Assembly (NCBI GenBank): GCA_934630515.1
Contig: CAKTVV010000002.1
Coordinates: 186,001 to 250,000 of the forward strand
Reading direction: 5' to 3'
DNA from: an uncultured Eubacteriales bacterium
GTDB taxonomy: Bacteria; Bacillota; Clostridia; Oscillospirales; Acutalibacteraceae
Length of the DNA stretch: 64,000 nt
In this document: piece after piece, positions 34,610-43,356 of the stretch
Layout: each line of letters starts with the position of its first letter
Position numbering within the stretch: the first letter of the stretch is position 1
Notes under the pieces: generated by a model
Databases searched by the model: none
What the model was told of the DNA's origin: nothing
The model's input: only the letters and a program-made list of their open reading frames with translations
Made by a program: the position numbers and the translations under genes

Positions 34610-34697
34610 AACTAATTGTTCAATTCAAATAACGGTGTCCAGAAAACTGGGTACATATCAGAAGCCGGGGGCGGTGTCTTATCCATTGTTTCGGCTT

Positions 34698-35492
34698 TTA
34701 TTGTCCCATCGCCAACGTCTTGCGGTACGCCGCCAGCACCGCCTCCATGGCAGTGCCCCGGAAGCCGCCCTGCTCCAGCGCATGAACACCGGCGATCGTC
34801 GTGCCGCCGGGGCTGCACACGGCATCCTTCAGCACGCCGGGATGGCTGCCGGTCTCCAGCACCATCTTAGCGGAGCCCAGCACCGTCTGCGCCGCCAGCT
34901 CCTGCGCCAGCGCCCGGGGCAAGCCGCACTCCACGCCGCCGTCCGCCAGCGCCTCGATGAACAGGTACACATACGCCGGACCGCAGCCGGACACGGCGCA
35001 GCCGGCGTCGATAAGGCTCTCCGGCAGGCAGCACAGCCGCCCCGCCCCCGCCATGCAGCGGCAAAACGCCGCCGTCTGCGCTTCGGTGGTGCCGTTGACA
35101 GCGGTGTACAGGATCATGCCCTCGCCCACCATGGCGGGAGTGTTGGGCATGATGCGGATGAGGGGATAGGCGGCGCCCAGTCCGGCGGTGATCCGCTGGG
35201 TGGCAAACCCCGCCGCCATGCTCACCAGCACCGGCACCGCCTTGCGGGCAGCCAGCACCGGCTTCAGCTCCTCCAGCAGTGCGGGCAGCACCTGGGGCTT
35301 GACCCCCAGGAAAATATAGTCGCTCTCCGCAGCGACCCGGGCGTTATCCGCCGTCGCCGCCCCCAGCGTTTCCGCCAGCGCCGCCGCCTTGGCGGTGTCC
35401 CGGTCGGCGATGAGCAGGCTCTCGCCGCTTTTGGCGACCGCCGCCGCCAAGGCGCCGCCCATGTTGCCGGCGCCGATAAATCCGATGGTCAT
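34698..35492 (-). CDS. proC: Pyrroline-5-carboxylate reductase
   Basis: Last step of proline synthesis, NAD(P)H-dependent. 264 residues with the Rossmann motif IGFIGAGNMGGALA at the N-terminus and the C-terminal VCSPGGTTIAGVHALEQGGFR signature. Third gene of the proB-proA-proC operon, 14 bases after proA. Confidence 0.97.
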   Translation of the reverse strand: MTIGFIGAGNMGGALAAAVAKSGESLLIADRDTAKAAALAETLGAATADNARVAAESDYIFLGVKPQVLPALLEELKPVLAARKAVPVLVSMAAGFATQRITAGLGAAYPLIRIMPNTPAMVGEGMILYTAVNGTTEAQTAAFCRCMAGAGRLCCLPESLIDAGCAVSGCGPAYVYLFIEALADGGVECGLPRALAQELAAQTVLGSAKMVLETGSHPGVLKDAVCSPGGTTIAGVHALEQGGFRGTAMEAVLAAYRKTLAMGQ

Positions 35493-35506
35493 AGTCCCAT
35501 TCCTCC

Positions 35507-36754
35507 TTAGCGTACCTGTCCGCTGCCTAAAATAATGTATTTATAGGTGGTCAGCTCCCGCAGCCCCATGGGCCCCCGGGCGTGGAGCTTCTGGGTGGAG
35601 ATGCCGATCTCGCACCCCAGCCCGAACTCGCCGCCGTCGGTGAACCGGGTGGAGGCGTTCACATACACCGCTGCGCTGTCCACCGCCGCCGTAAAGCGGG
35701 CGGCAGCCGCCGCATCCTCGGTGACAATGGCTTCGCTGTGATGGGTGGAATGGGCGGCGATATGGCGGATGGCGTCCTCCACATCGTCCACCACGCCCAC
35801 CGCCAGCACATAGTCGAGAAATTCCGTATCAAAATCCCGCTCGCCCGCCGGGGTACCGTCGATCAGAGCGGCGGCACGGCTATCCAGCCGCAGGGCAGCG
35901 GGATGCGCCCGCCCGGGATCGGTGAGCCGCCGGGACAGCCGGGGCAAAAACTCTGCGGCAATGTCCCGATGCACCAGACAGACCTCCGCCGCATTGCACA
36001 CCGAGGGGCGGCTCATTTTGGCGTTATCGATGATGTCCAGCGCCATGTCCATGTTGGCAGCCTTATCCACATAAATATGGCAGATACCGGTGCCGGTCTG
36101 AATACAGGGAACGGTGGCATTCTCCACACACGCCCGGATCAGCCCCGCTCCGCCCCGGGGAATGAGCAGATCCACCAACCCGTCCGCCTGCATCAGCTCC
36201 GCAGCGCTCTGACGGGAGGTGTCTTCGATCAGCTGCACCAGCTCCCGGGGCAGCCCCGTCTCCGCCAGCGCTCCCTGCAGCGCCGCCACGATCGCCGCCG
36301 CCGTGCGGTACGCCTCCTTGCCGCCCCGCAGCACGCAGACGTTGCCGCTTTTCAGGGTCAGCGCCGCCACGTCGCTGGTAACGTTGGGGCGGCTTTCATA
36401 GATCACGGCGATCACGCCGATGGGCACCGCCACCTTGCGAATACGCATACCGTTTTCGTGGACGGTCTCCTCCAGCACCCGCCCCACCGGGTCGGGCAGC
36501 GTCACCACCTGACGAATGCCCGCTGCCATACCCTCCAGCCGGGACTCCGTAAGGGTCAGGCGATCCAGCATCACCGGGGAGATGGTCCCCCGGGCATCCT
36601 CCACATCCTGCCGGTTGGCAGCCAAAATGGTCTCCTGCTGCGCCGTCAGCGCCGCCGCCATAGCCGTCAGCGCCGCATTTTTTCGCTCGGTGGTCAGGGC
36701 GGACAGCTCCGCCGTCGCCGCATGGGCTTTTTGTAAGATCTCCTGTGTCGTCAT
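35507..36754 (-). CDS. proA: Glutamate-5-semialdehyde dehydrogenase
   Basis: Second step of proline synthesis, reducing gamma-glutamyl phosphate. 415 residues, with VPIGVIAVIYESRPNVTSD, the catalytic-cysteine context SRPSVCNAAEVCLVH, and LGCEIGISTQKLHARGPMG. The start directly abuts the proB stop. Confidence 0.97.
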   Translation of the reverse strand: MTTQEILQKAHAATAELSALTTERKNAALTAMAAALTAQQETILAANRQDVEDARGTISPVMLDRLTLTESRLEGMAAGIRQVVTLPDPVGRVLEETVHENGMRIRKVAVPIGVIAVIYESRPNVTSDVAALTLKSGNVCVLRGGKEAYRTAAAIVAALQGALAETGLPRELVQLIEDTSRQSAAELMQADGLVDLLIPRGGAGLIRACVENATVPCIQTGTGICHIYVDKAANMDMALDIIDNAKMSRPSVCNAAEVCLVHRDIAAEFLPRLSRRLTDPGRAHPAALRLDSRAAALIDGTPAGERDFDTEFLDYVLAVGVVDDVEDAIRHIAAHSTHHSEAIVTEDAAAAARFTAAVDSAAVYVNASTRFTDGGEFGLGCEIGISTQKLHARGPMGLRELTTYKYIILGSGQVR

Positions 36755-37540
36755 TCAGCTCGTCTCCTTTGCCAGAAACCGGGTACCCACCGGCTTACCC
36801 TCCACAATATCGTATAGCAGATCCGGGTTTTCGCCGTTAGCGATCACCATGGGGATGCCGGCGTCCGTCGCCAGCCGGGCGGCGTGGAGCTTCGTGCACA
36901 TTCCGCCGGTGCCTAAGCTGCTGCCGGCGCCGCCGGTCATAGCCTCGATCTCCGGGGTGATCGCCTCCACCACCGGCAGCAGCCGGGCGGTGGGGTCGGC
37001 GTGGGGGTCGCCGTCATACAGACCGTCGATGTCGCTGAGCAGCACCAGCAGATCGGCGTGCACCGCCACCGCCACGATGGCGGAGAGGGTGTCGTTCTCT
37101 CCGATGGTGTTTTCCACCCCCACCTCGTCGGTGACGACGGTATCGTTCTCGTTGATGATGGGCAGCGCATCCAGCTCCAGCAGCCGATACAGCGTGTTGC
37201 GCATATTGCGGCTGCGCTGCTCGCTGTGGACATCCTCGCCGGTGAGCAGCACCTGCGCCACCGTGTGGTTATGCTCGGCAAACAGCTTGTCGTAGGTGTA
37301 CATCAGTTCGCACTGCCCCACGGCGGCAGCCGCCTGCTTCGTGGGCATATCGGCGGGACGGCCGGGCAGATTCAGCTTGCCCACCCCCATACCGATGGCG
37401 CCGGAGGAAACCAGCACCACCTGATGCCCGGCGTTTTTCAGATCGCTCATAACGGCGCACAGCCGCTCCACCCGCCGGATATTTAAGAGCCCGGTCTGGT
37501 GTGCCAGCGTGGAGGTGCCGACCTTGATCACAATTCGCAT
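36755..37540 (-). CDS. proB: Glutamate 5-kinase (no PUA domain)
   Basis: First step of proline synthesis. The amino-acid kinase domain is complete: KVGTSTLA, VSSGAIGMG, ENDTVVTDEV and GTGGMCTKLHAA. The protein stops at 261 residues and has no C-terminal PUA domain, unlike the 360-370-residue enzymes of E. coli and many Firmicutes. The stop codon is followed immediately by the proA ATG, so this is not a damaged gene. Confidence 0.96.
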   Translation of the reverse strand: MRIVIKVGTSTLAHQTGLLNIRRVERLCAVMSDLKNAGHQVVLVSSGAIGMGVGKLNLPGRPADMPTKQAAAAVGQCELMYTYDKLFAEHNHTVAQVLLTGEDVHSEQRSRNMRNTLYRLLELDALPIINENDTVVTDEVGVENTIGENDTLSAIVAVAVHADLLVLLSDIDGLYDGDPHADPTARLLPVVEAITPEIEAMTGGAGSSLGTGGMCTKLHAARLATDAGIPMVIANGENPDLLYDIVEGKPVGTRFLAKETS

Positions 37541-37574
37541 AGGAAACCCTCTCCTTTTACTCGTTCACTGTGCT

Positions 37575-37603
37575 AGCATAGCACACCACACTCCGCTTTG
37601 CAA
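37575..37603 (-). promoter_or_regulatory. Promoter of proBAC
   Basis: Minus-strand TTGCAA and TATGCT with 17-base spacing, about 35 bases before proB. Confidence 0.65.
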
Positions 37604-37734
37604 CAGAAAACCGCCCGAAATCCCGCAAAAGTCCGCAAAAACCGCCGTGTTTCTGCGTTTTTGCCCGGGTCGGCGCATTACAGCTTGTAGTTTTTGGCTG
37701 CAGAATACTATTTGTATTGACCGATATCAAATGA

Positions 37735-37760
37735 CCCCCGGCGGAGCGCTCCGCCGGGGG
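37735..37760. terminator. Perfect palindromic hairpin, probable terminator
   Basis: A 26-base perfect palindrome (left arm CCCCCGGCGGAGC, right arm its complement) just downstream of the 37802-39558 operon. A stable terminator-like stem, with only a weak T run. Confidence 0.7.
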
Positions 37761-37801
37761 TTGTATTGAAACCGGGAATGGACATACGCCGATTTTACCT
37801 G

Positions 37802-38044
37802 TTACTGAAAATACGCCTCGAAATCGCCGGAGGTTGTGACCTTTTGCAGCTTTACATCCGCAGAGTGGTCTACCACTTGAATTCTAATTGTTTCTGTAAT
37901 GCATGAGGGAGAGGGTGCCACCTTTACTTTGAAATCCGGACAGCTGTTTACAAACTGTACTTTAATATCTCCATTGTACGATACTACTTGAAACCGTACC
38001 TTTTTCCCTTTGAGGGTTGCGATATAGCCCTTAGATAAGCTCAT
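37802..38044 (-). CDS. Small beta-repeat protein of unknown function
   Basis: 80 residues, no signal peptide. I do not recognise a named family, but the protein is built of short repeats with the pattern hydrophobic-V-x-S-x-x-D-hydrophobic-K: VVSYNGDIKV, FVNSCPDFKV, VVDHSADVKL, VTTSGDFEA. This spacing suggests a run of beta strands or a small beta-solenoid. It resembles short DUF6150-like repeat proteins as I remember them. AAAGGAG precedes the start; it lies 17 bases after the next gene upstream and belongs to the low-GC cassette controlled from 39.6 kb. Confidence 0.65.
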   Translation of the reverse strand: MSLSKGYIATLKGKKVRFQVVSYNGDIKVQFVNSCPDFKVKVAPSPSCITETIRIQVVDHSADVKLQKVTTSGDFEAYFQ

Positions 38045-38061
38045 AACATAAATCTCCTTTT

Positions 38062-38664
38062 CTATGCTGTTATTGGCGTGCCATTCCGGTTGCAGACCAT
38101 AATTCCCTGTCGGGCATAGAACCGTACCGCAGCTTCCCAGTCTAACGCCCGGTGATATTTTGGATACAGGCTGCGGTCCTCTGTTTTCAGTATCCGGCAG
38201 AGGCAGAGCTGGGACAACACCCCAGACACGCTTTCATAGGTAACGGGGGACAAGCGGATAAGCGCCTGTATGATCTCGCTGACCGGCACCATATGCTCGT
38301 CATGAAACACATCCCGAAAGACAAATGTCTCCCCGGCGGCAATCTCCCGGGTGTTCTTCGGCGTGCGCTCGTTCCCCCGATATTCCTGTATCGGCACCGG
38401 CACAGCGCTGCGGCATTTCACGATATTGCGGTAGCTATAGCGCCAGATATCCTCATCGGTCAGCGAATGCCACAATTGCCATGCCGCTTGGGAGATATAT
38501 TGCCGCTCCGGCGGGATGGCATACTGGCGGATCAGCTGCCCCAGCAGATACCCGGTGCCGCCCAGGGTCAGCGGCTTTCCGTCCATCTCCGCCTCTATCC
38601 GATGGGTTTGGGCTTGCTCCGCACGAATAAACGGGATAAGAATGTCCAACACTGCATTTGGCAT
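38062..38664 (-). CDS. Hypothetical protein of the XRE-linked cassette
   Basis: 200 residues, cytoplasmic, not recognised. A segment FRDVFHDEHMVPVSEIIQAL contains an H-x2-P arrangement that recalls HNH nucleases, but the other HNH residues are not visible, so I make no claim. It contains several Trp/Tyr-rich helices (AAWQLWHSLTDEDIWRYSYRN). The start is 12 bases after the upstream membrane-protein gene, in one operon with its neighbours. Confidence 0.6.
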   Translation of the reverse strand: MPNAVLDILIPFIRAEQAQTHRIEAEMDGKPLTLGGTGYLLGQLIRQYAIPPERQYISQAAWQLWHSLTDEDIWRYSYRNIVKCRSAVPVPIQEYRGNERTPKNTREIAAGETFVFRDVFHDEHMVPVSEIIQALIRLSPVTYESVSGVLSQLCLCRILKTEDRSLYPKYHRALDWEAAVRFYARQGIMVCNRNGTPITA

Positions 38665-38676
38665 AAGAAAAGCACC

Positions 38677-39558
38677 TCACGAATCGGTCAGGTAGGATAT
38701 ATCCAGATACGGGTCGTTAACTCCGTAGGGGTAAAACATATCGCCGTACGCAGAAATACGCAGTGTAAACGAATAGGATTTACCGGCGGCAAGGTGATCC
38801 ACATGATCGCTGCTGCCAAGCTGTTTTACTCCGGATGGGTCATAGTAATATAGAACGATAAGTATATTTGCGGCGTCTGCATCGCCGGTGTTGCGGATGG
38901 TGCATTTGGCAAGATAGGCATTGGAATTCAAGGGATCAATACCGATTTTGATTGGATCGGTAACAATTTTGGCTTCGGCTTTTTCTTGGTTGAACAGACC
39001 AATCGAGGGCAGCGAGAAACCGCCGCTTGAGGGGAGTTTGTCCGTCCATGGATGCGCAATGAGCAAAATAAGCAGCGCAGGAATCCAAATGTCCAGAATG
39101 TATCGCCAATTCTTTTTTCTGCCTGTCTTGTGTGCGAATATGAGCAAGGATGTTGTAACAGCTATGGCTACCGAGAAGGAGAGTATTGTTACCGTCATCA
39201 CGAGAGATTCATGCTTTGTATACCCAAGGCGCAGAAGAAGTGCAGCTCCAATAGAAATGAAAACAAGTCCAACTGTTTCAAAAGCCACGGCAATTCTATA
39301 TTCTTTTGGTGCCTGCTCCCGGCTTTCCTTTTTGGAAAACGGTGTAACAGCAAAAACGAGACATAGTCCTATCGTGCTCAAAAATATAAAAGGGTATATG
39401 GCTGCAAAATCTCCACTGAACACATCTTGTATGGAGCTGCGGGGGAATTCGCCTGTAGACAAGAAATAACCCACAGAGGAAAACAGCAGCGGAATTGCGA
39501 CAAATGCCACATCCACCCCCAATCCGATTCCGATAAACTTCAACAATCGCTTTTTCAT
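38677..39558 (-). CDS. Membrane protein with C-terminal FxLYD-like domain
   Basis: 293 residues. Four to five hydrophobic segments in the first 175 residues (for example FIGIGLGVDVAFVAIPLLF and IPALLILLIAHPW), then an external domain from about residue 190 with CTIRNTGDADAANILIVLYY and a conserved-looking polar/aromatic pattern, reminiscent of FxLYD domains. No enzymatic motif. AAAGAAAGTATATG context at the start, with GGAGG a little further upstream. First gene of the minus-strand operon controlled by the palindromic operator. Confidence 0.6.
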   Translation of the reverse strand: MKKRLLKFIGIGLGVDVAFVAIPLLFSSVGYFLSTGEFPRSSIQDVFSGDFAAIYPFIFLSTIGLCLVFAVTPFSKKESREQAPKEYRIAVAFETVGLVFISIGAALLLRLGYTKHESLVMTVTILSFSVAIAVTTSLLIFAHKTGRKKNWRYILDIWIPALLILLIAHPWTDKLPSSGGFSLPSIGLFNQEKAEAKIVTDPIKIGIDPLNSNAYLAKCTIRNTGDADAANILIVLYYYDPSGVKQLGSSDHVDHLAAGKSYSFTLRISAYGDMFYPYGVNDPYLDISYLTDS

Positions 39559-39603
39559 ATACTTTCTTTATCCTCCTTCACATATTTTGTTTACCGCATC
39601 TCC

Positions 39604-39632
39604 AGTATAGCCCGATATCGGGCTATTGTCAA
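39604..39632 (-). promoter_or_regulatory. Promoter of the three-gene cassette
   Basis: Minus-strand TTGACA and TATACT with 17 bases between. The whole spacer is the palindromic operator, so a bound protein would block RNA polymerase directly. Confidence 0.85.
39607..39626. promoter_or_regulatory. 20-bp perfect palindrome, operator between divergent promoters
   Basis: ATAGCCCGATATCGGGCTAT is perfectly self-complementary. It fills the spacer of the minus-strand promoter and touches the -35 of the plus-strand promoter. The small XRE-type regulator encoded on the plus strand is the natural candidate to bind it. Confidence 0.85.
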
Positions 39633-39653
39633 GTCCCATCTTTACCATACAAT
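39626..39653 (+). promoter_or_regulatory. Promoter of the XRE regulator gene
   Basis: TTGTCA and TACAAT with 16-base spacing. Its -35 overlaps the -35 of the divergent promoter on the other strand, so the two transcripts probably compete. Confidence 0.7.
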
Positions 39654-39670
39654 AAAAACAGGTGGTAAAT

Positions 39671-39871
39671 ATGATCGTATACGATAAACTGTGGGAAACC
39701 ATGAAGCAACGGAAGGTCACGCAATATGCGCTGATCAAGGAATATGGCATCAGCACCGGTCAGCTGGATCGACTGCGGAAAAATGAAAACGTCAGCACCC
39801 ACACGCTGGATATGCTTTGCCAGATTCTGCAATGCCGTCTGGAGGACGTGGCGGAAATCATCATCGAGTGA
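39671..39871 (+). CDS. Small XRE/Cro-type transcriptional regulator
   Basis: 66 residues forming one helix-turn-helix domain (KVTQYALIKEYGISTGQLDRLRKNENVSTHTLDMLCQIL-type sequence, ending in ECRLEDV-like CRLEDVAEIIIE). Single-domain Cro-like proteins of this type bind palindromes as dimers. Start ATG 39671, with AGGTGG six bases upstream; a GTG three codons earlier is the alternative. Divergent from the three-gene cassette and probably its repressor. Confidence 0.88.
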   Translation: MIVYDKLWETMKQRKVTQYALIKEYGISTGQLDRLRKNENVSTHTLDMLCQILQCRLEDVAEIIIE

Positions 39872-39876
39872 CAAAA

Positions 39877-39914
39877 GACCGACCCGGCGGAATGCTCCGC
39901 CGGGTCGGTCTTTC
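39877..39914. terminator. Bidirectional terminator between the XRE gene and the SNF2 gene
   Basis: GACCGACCCGGCGGA (39877-39891) and its complement (39896-39910) with a 4-base loop, followed by TTTC on the plus strand and TTTTG on the minus strand. Confidence 0.9.
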
Positions 39915-39927
39915 CTATATGTGCTTT

Positions 39928-42900
39928 TTAATCCGTCAGCAGGGTCAGCAGCTCCTCCGCCGACAGGGAGGCGATGGAGGGGCCGTCGGCGGTGACCACC
40001 GCCTCCGCCAGCCGCCATTTATCCTCCTGCATCCGCAGGATCTTTTCTTCCACCGTATCCCGCACCACCAGCCGCACCACCTGCACCGGGTTCTTCTGCC
40101 CGATGCGGTGCGCCCGGTCGGTGGCTTGGTTCTGGGCGGACAGATTCCACCAGGGGTCATAGTGGATCACCATATCCGCCCCGGTGAGGTTCAAGCCCGT
40201 GCCGCCCGCCTTGAGCGAAATGAGAAACACCGGGGTATCGTCCCGGTTAAAGGCGTCCACCAGCGCCGCCCGCTGCTCCTTGGAGGTGGAGCCCTGCAGC
40301 ACATAGCAGCCGATCTGCTCCTCCTCCAGCCGCTGGCGGATCAGCGCCAGCATGGAGGTGAACTGGGAGAACAGCAGCACCTTATGCCCCCCGGCAGCCG
40401 CCTCCTTGAGCAGCTCCACGCATGCCTCCAGCTTACAGCTCTCCCCGGTATAGCCCTCGCAGCACAGCCGGGGGTCGCAGCAGATCTGCCGCAGCCGGGT
40501 GAGCAGCGCCAGCGCCGTCATCCGGCTCTGCCCGGAGAATTGCCCATCCCGGCTATCCTCCAGCTGCCGCCGCAGCTCCTGCATGGTGTCCCGATATACC
40601 TGCCGCTGGGCATTCTCCATGGTGGCGGGCAGCAGCCGCTCGGTTTTCTCCGGCAGCTCGGTGAGCACATCCCGCTTGAGCCGCCGCAGGATAAAAGGGG
40701 CGGTCATCCGGGACAGCTGTGTCAGCGCCTGTTCGTCCCCTTGTCGCACAATGGGGGTCTCAAACCGCTCCCGGAACCGGCTGTACCGAAACAGCAGCCC
40801 CGGCATCAGAAAATCGAAAATGCTCCACAGCTCCGACAGCCGATTCTCCACCGGAGTGCCGGTGAGGGCGAACCGCTGGGCGGAGCGGATGGCTTTCACC
40901 GCCTTGGCGTTCTGGGTGGAGCTGTTTTTGATATACTGCGCCTCGTCCAGAATGTGATAGTGAAACTCCAGCCCCCGGTACAGCGCCACATCCCGCTTGA
41001 GCAGGTCATAGGAGGTGAGCAGCACGTCATAGTCGACTGTCTGCTCCAGCAGCGTTTGTCGGGCAGCGGCGTCCCCCACCACGCACAGCGCCCGCAGCGC
41101 CGGGGCAAAGCGCTGGATCTCCCGCTCCCAGGACAGCACCAGCGAGGTGGGGCAGACCACCAGCGATGGGCGGCGGTCGCCGCCGCTCTCCTTGGCTGCC
41201 AGCAGCAGGGCGATCACCTGCAGGGTCTTGCCCAAGCCCATATCATCCGCTAAAATCCCGCCGAAGCCCAGCTCCTCCATGGTGCGCAGCCAGCGGTAGC
41301 CGTGCTGCTGGTAGGGGCGCAGTACAGAGCGCAGACTTTCCGGCAGGGGATATTCGTTTTCGGTGGCGGAGCGGCTGCGGGACAGCAGCTCCCGCAGCGC
41401 CGGATCCCGGCGCAGATACACCCCCTCCCGCTCCCGCAGCACGGCATCCAGATACAGCGCCCGATAGCGGGGCAGGGTGATGCGCCCGCTGCTCCATTCC
41501 CGGTCGGTGAGCGCCAGCCCGTCGGTCATCTCCGCCAGCCCCGCCAGCGCCGGGTCATCCAGCGCCACAAAGCGCCCGTCCTGCAGCCGGTGGTAGGCGT
41601 CGTGGCGGCGGTAGCCCTCCATGATGCCGGTCAGATCCGCCGGCTCCCAGTCGGCGGCGTCCAGCTCCACCTGCAGCAGATCCCCCAGCAGGCTGATCCC
41701 CACCTGCAGCCGCACCGGGGCGGCGGGGGACATCCGGTCATACCGGTCAGAGGCATAGACCGTCGCCACCTGCCGCAGCTGTGCCACCCCCTCGGTGAGA
41801 AAGCGGAACAGCCGCCCATCATCCCCCCGCAGCACCAGCAGCCCGGTATCCGGCTGCAGAGCGGTGAACTGCCTGAGCAATGCCGCCTTGACCTGCTCCT
41901 CACCCAGCGGATCCTGCCAGGGCTGCCGCTCCCCGGCAGCCCCCGCAAAGGGCAGCAGGATATCCTCCCCATAGTGGTATTCCACCCGGGCGGTGATACA
42001 CCCCGGCTCCGGGGCGTCCAGATAGATGCGGGCCTCCAGCGGACGGGGGCGATACGCCGCCAGCACCCCGGTATCTCCCTCCGGGAGCAGATACCGCTCT
42101 ACCGTCCGCCACACCCCGGCGCAAAAGGCGGGCAGCTCCCCGGCGGAGATATACACCCCCTCCGGCGCCCGGCTCAGCACCTGCACCAGACCGGTCATCC
42201 GGCGGGTGTAGTCGGCATCGGCGGCAAAAAGCCGATCCCCCCGCAGCAGATACAGGGTATGCAGTCCACGGATCGGCTGCATCTCCTCTCCGGTCACCCG
42301 CACCCCGGAGCGCTCCCGGACGAGGCTCACCGTCAGCCGGGGATTGTCCCGGATCAGCTGCAGCGTGCGGTCGCCGGTGGCGGTGCGCAGGGTCAGCGGA
42401 CGCCCCTCCATCAGGGCAAAGAACCGGTCAAAGCCCGCCGCCGACAGAGGCAGCTCCCCGGCAGCGGCGCCCATGCCCGCCGGCCGGTCGTTCCATTCCG
42501 CCAGCAGCAGATCCAGCACCGGACGGCTGTCGGGGCGGAAGCTGTCCGGGTGGTGATACAGGGTAAGCTGCTTGCCGTATTCCGCCGTTTCCCCCTGCTG
42601 CATCCGCTCGGCAAAGCGGGCGAGGTTTTTCAGCAGATAGGGACGGTCATTGCCGACAGCGAACCGCAGCACCGGCCGCCCCGCCTCCAACGCCAGCAGC
42701 GGGGTCAGCGCCACCGGCTCGGCGGCGCCGGTCTGCTGCATCCGCCGGGTCTCGTCCGCCATATACCGGTCGATCATCTGCCGGGCGGCGGGGTCGGTGG
42801 CACGCTCCTGCATCCGCTCCAATGCCGCTGCCGTAGGCAGCTGCGTCACCATGTCCTGATAGTATTTGTGGACCAGCACCGCCACGATATGCTTGCAGAC

Positions 42901-43152
42901 GCCCTCCTTGGGGTGGAACTGCCCGCAGGTGCATTCGCCGTATTCCAGCTCTCCGGCGCTGTCAAAGCCGATCTCCACGGCGTAGCTCTTGCCGTCCTCC
43001 TCCACCCCGGCGGTGATATAGCAGGGGTAGAAGACGTTGGTACTCTCCGTATAGGCACGCACCCAGCCGGCATTATAGCCGTGGACGCCCCGCAGATATA
43101 CCGGGCGGCTCTCGGCGGCGGCGCTGATCTTTTTGAGGGAATAAAAGGGCAT
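39928..43152 (-). CDS. SWIM zinc-finger SNF2-family helicase
   Basis: 1074 residues. An N-terminal SWIM zinc finger (CTCGQFHPKEGVCKH, about residue 75), a long middle region, then the Snf2 motor: motif I DDMGLGKTLQ, motif II DEAQYIKN, motif III ALTGTPVENRLSELWSIFDF, and helicase-C motifs ISLKAGGTGLNLT and DRAHRIGQ. Family members (HepA/RapA-like, DEAD/DEAH box) translocate on DNA; their role in Firmicutes is poorly known. Start ATG 43152, with AAGGAGA upstream. Monocistronic between two terminators. Confidence 0.93.
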   Translation of the reverse strand: MPFYSLKKISAAAESRPVYLRGVHGYNAGWVRAYTESTNVFYPCYITAGVEEDGKSYAVEIGFDSAGELEYGECTCGQFHPKEGVCKHIVAVLVHKYYQDMVTQLPTAAALERMQERATDPAARQMIDRYMADETRRMQQTGAAEPVALTPLLALEAGRPVLRFAVGNDRPYLLKNLARFAERMQQGETAEYGKQLTLYHHPDSFRPDSRPVLDLLLAEWNDRPAGMGAAAGELPLSAAGFDRFFALMEGRPLTLRTATGDRTLQLIRDNPRLTVSLVRERSGVRVTGEEMQPIRGLHTLYLLRGDRLFAADADYTRRMTGLVQVLSRAPEGVYISAGELPAFCAGVWRTVERYLLPEGDTGVLAAYRPRPLEARIYLDAPEPGCITARVEYHYGEDILLPFAGAAGERQPWQDPLGEEQVKAALLRQFTALQPDTGLLVLRGDDGRLFRFLTEGVAQLRQVATVYASDRYDRMSPAAPVRLQVGISLLGDLLQVELDAADWEPADLTGIMEGYRRHDAYHRLQDGRFVALDDPALAGLAEMTDGLALTDREWSSGRITLPRYRALYLDAVLREREGVYLRRDPALRELLSRSRSATENEYPLPESLRSVLRPYQQHGYRWLRTMEELGFGGILADDMGLGKTLQVIALLLAAKESGGDRRPSLVVCPTSLVLSWEREIQRFAPALRALCVVGDAAARQTLLEQTVDYDVLLTSYDLLKRDVALYRGLEFHYHILDEAQYIKNSSTQNAKAVKAIRSAQRFALTGTPVENRLSELWSIFDFLMPGLLFRYSRFRERFETPIVRQGDEQALTQLSRMTAPFILRRLKRDVLTELPEKTERLLPATMENAQRQVYRDTMQELRRQLEDSRDGQFSGQSRMTALALLTRLRQICCDPRLCCEGYTGESCKLEACVELLKEAAAGGHKVLLFSQFTSMLALIRQRLEEEQIGCYVLQGSTSKEQRAALVDAFNRDDTPVFLISLKAGGTGLNLTGADMVIHYDPWWNLSAQNQATDRAHRIGQKNPVQVVRLVVRDTVEEKILRMQEDKWRLAEAVVTADGPSIASLSAEELLTLLTD

Positions 43153-43305
43153 ACCGGTCTCTCCTTTTCGCAAACGAAAACGGATCCGGGACGGCGCTGC
43201 CGTCCGCATAGCTTATCGGAATAGTATACCGCAAAAGCCGCATCCCCGCAAGAGGAAACGGCAGACTTTTTGTCCTTTTACCGTCTCCGACGGCAAAAAA
43301 AGAGA

Positions 43306-43337
43306 ACCGTCCGGGACACAGACGTGTCCCGGACGGT
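43306..43337 (-). terminator. Terminator of pckA
   Basis: ACCGTCCGGGACAC and its complement, 14-bp perfect stem with a 4-base loop; on the minus strand it is followed by TTCTCTTTTTTTG. Confidence 0.92.
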
Positions 43338-43356
43338 CGGTAAGCGGTGAGAAAAC

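Larger units (their letters stand above)
33890..34660 (+). mobile_element. Internally deleted IS3-family element
   Basis: About 770 bases, AT-richer than the flanks, bounded by imperfect inverted ends: TGATCTGTACCC on the left and the complement of TGATATGTACCC on the right (similarity continues as CTGG(G/A)CACC). Inside are a nearly complete orfA and only two pieces of the orfB integrase. IS3 elements are normally 1.2-1.5 kb, so most of orfB is missing and this copy cannot move by itself. I found no clear target-site duplication; the inverted similarity extends three bases past each proposed end. Confidence 0.8.

Noticed and set aside
36755..37540. Truncated proB
   Set aside because: It lacks the PUA domain, but the kinase domain is complete and the stop codon is joined to the proA start, so it is a natural short form.
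38062..38664. HNH endonuclease
   Set aside because: Only an H-x2-P fragment is visible; the other metal-binding and catalytic positions could not be found.
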